Assembly (NCBI GenBank): GCA_963422775.4
Contig: CAUJSJ030000096.1
Location: 81,680 to 145,679 of the forward strand
Direction of reading: 5' to 3'
DNA length: 64,000 bases
From: Pelomonas sp963422775
GTDB taxonomy: Bacteria; Pseudomonadota; Gammaproteobacteria; Burkholderiales; Burkholderiaceae_C
Of this stretch, positions 63,882 to 64,000 are shown in pieces. The notes under the pieces were generated by a model. That model saw nothing but the letters and a program-made list of their open reading frames with translations, was not told where the DNA came from and searched no databases. Numbering within the stretch: the first letter of the stretch is position 1; every line of letters begins with the position of its first letter. The position numbers and the translations under genes are program-made.

Positions 63882-64000
63882 ATGCACCTCGCCCGACTTG
63901 CCCTGCTGGCGGCATTGGCCAGCCTGAGCTGGCCCGCGCTCGCCGCCGATGAAAGGCCGCCCACCACGATGACGGAGACCGAGGCGCGCCGCTTCCTCGG
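63882..64000 (+). CDS. secreted protein, partial at the window end
   Basis: An ATG at 63882 with GGAG seven bases upstream opens a frame that runs to the window edge. It begins with a clear signal peptide (a leucine/alanine-rich core, cleavage near ALAAD) followed by DERPPTTMTETEARRFLG. It is divergent from the efflux operon. Too little is present for a family. Confidence 0.6.
   Translation, partial: MHLARLALLAALASLSWPALAADERPPTTMTETEARRFL

Overview
The window is GC-rich (about two-thirds G+C by eye) and densely packed, with many 1- and 4-base start/stop overlaps. It reads like the chromosome of a betaproteobacterium of the order Burkholderiales, probably a Roseateles/Mitsuaria/Rubrivivax-like member. 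The clues are a PhaM-type polyhydroxyalkanoate granule protein, PEP-CTERM (exosortase-sorted) proteins, a TctC-type binding protein, the dapF-DUF484-xerC order and a lysophospholipid acyltransferase beside metK. The assignment is inference from gene content; no rRNA or tRNA gene is present.

Positions 1-8161 hold a forward xylan and xylose operon: GH43 beta-xylosidase, GPH sugar transporter, xylose isomerase (xylA), xylulokinase (xylB) and transketolase. A second plant-polysaccharide locus lies at 18895-29250. It has a secreted GH115 alpha-glucuronidase fused to a GH8 domain on the minus strand. Divergent from this is a plus-strand operon of a second GH43, aldose 1-epimerase, IlvD/Edd-type pentonate dehydratase and an RraA-like aldolase-family protein. 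A lipoprotein SGNH hydrolase converges on that operon. Together the two loci would debranch glucuronoxylan, release xylose and feed it through the isomerase route, and perhaps also through a non-phosphorylative pentonate route.

The stretch between these loci (8150-18765) is accessory: a PEP-CTERM protein, an orphan TctC protein with a methyltransferase, a LysR regulator, a small basic 'plasmid stabilization'-like protein, a membrane alpha/beta hydrolase with a CPBP protease, and a large TIR-transmembrane-beta-propeller protein. The notable item is at 15354-15702: a single integron gene cassette with a complete 57-bp attC site, carrying a 96-residue protein of unknown function, with no integrase in the window.

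From 29314 to 49422 most genes are housekeeping: glmS, an Lrp/AsnC regulator, two PEP-CTERM proteases around a shared terminator, a dapF-DUF484-xerC-outer-membrane-protein-rlmI operon joined by ATGA overlaps, a CcdA-thioredoxin fusion, a two-component system, an acyltransferase, metK, a chemoreceptor and glcF/glcE. A Mrr-type restriction endonuclease sits between glcE and glcD. From 52014 to 55118 come a periplasmic binding-like protein, phaM, a TraB/GumN protein and a retropepsin-like protease. The right end (56765-63675) is a minus-strand tripartite ABC efflux operon (adaptor, ATPase, TolC, two MacB-like permeases) followed by a dihaem cytochrome c. Its adaptor appears frameshifted near the C-terminus, and its TolC gene carries a cluster of palindromes in its first codons. 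A secreted protein gene is cut by the right edge.
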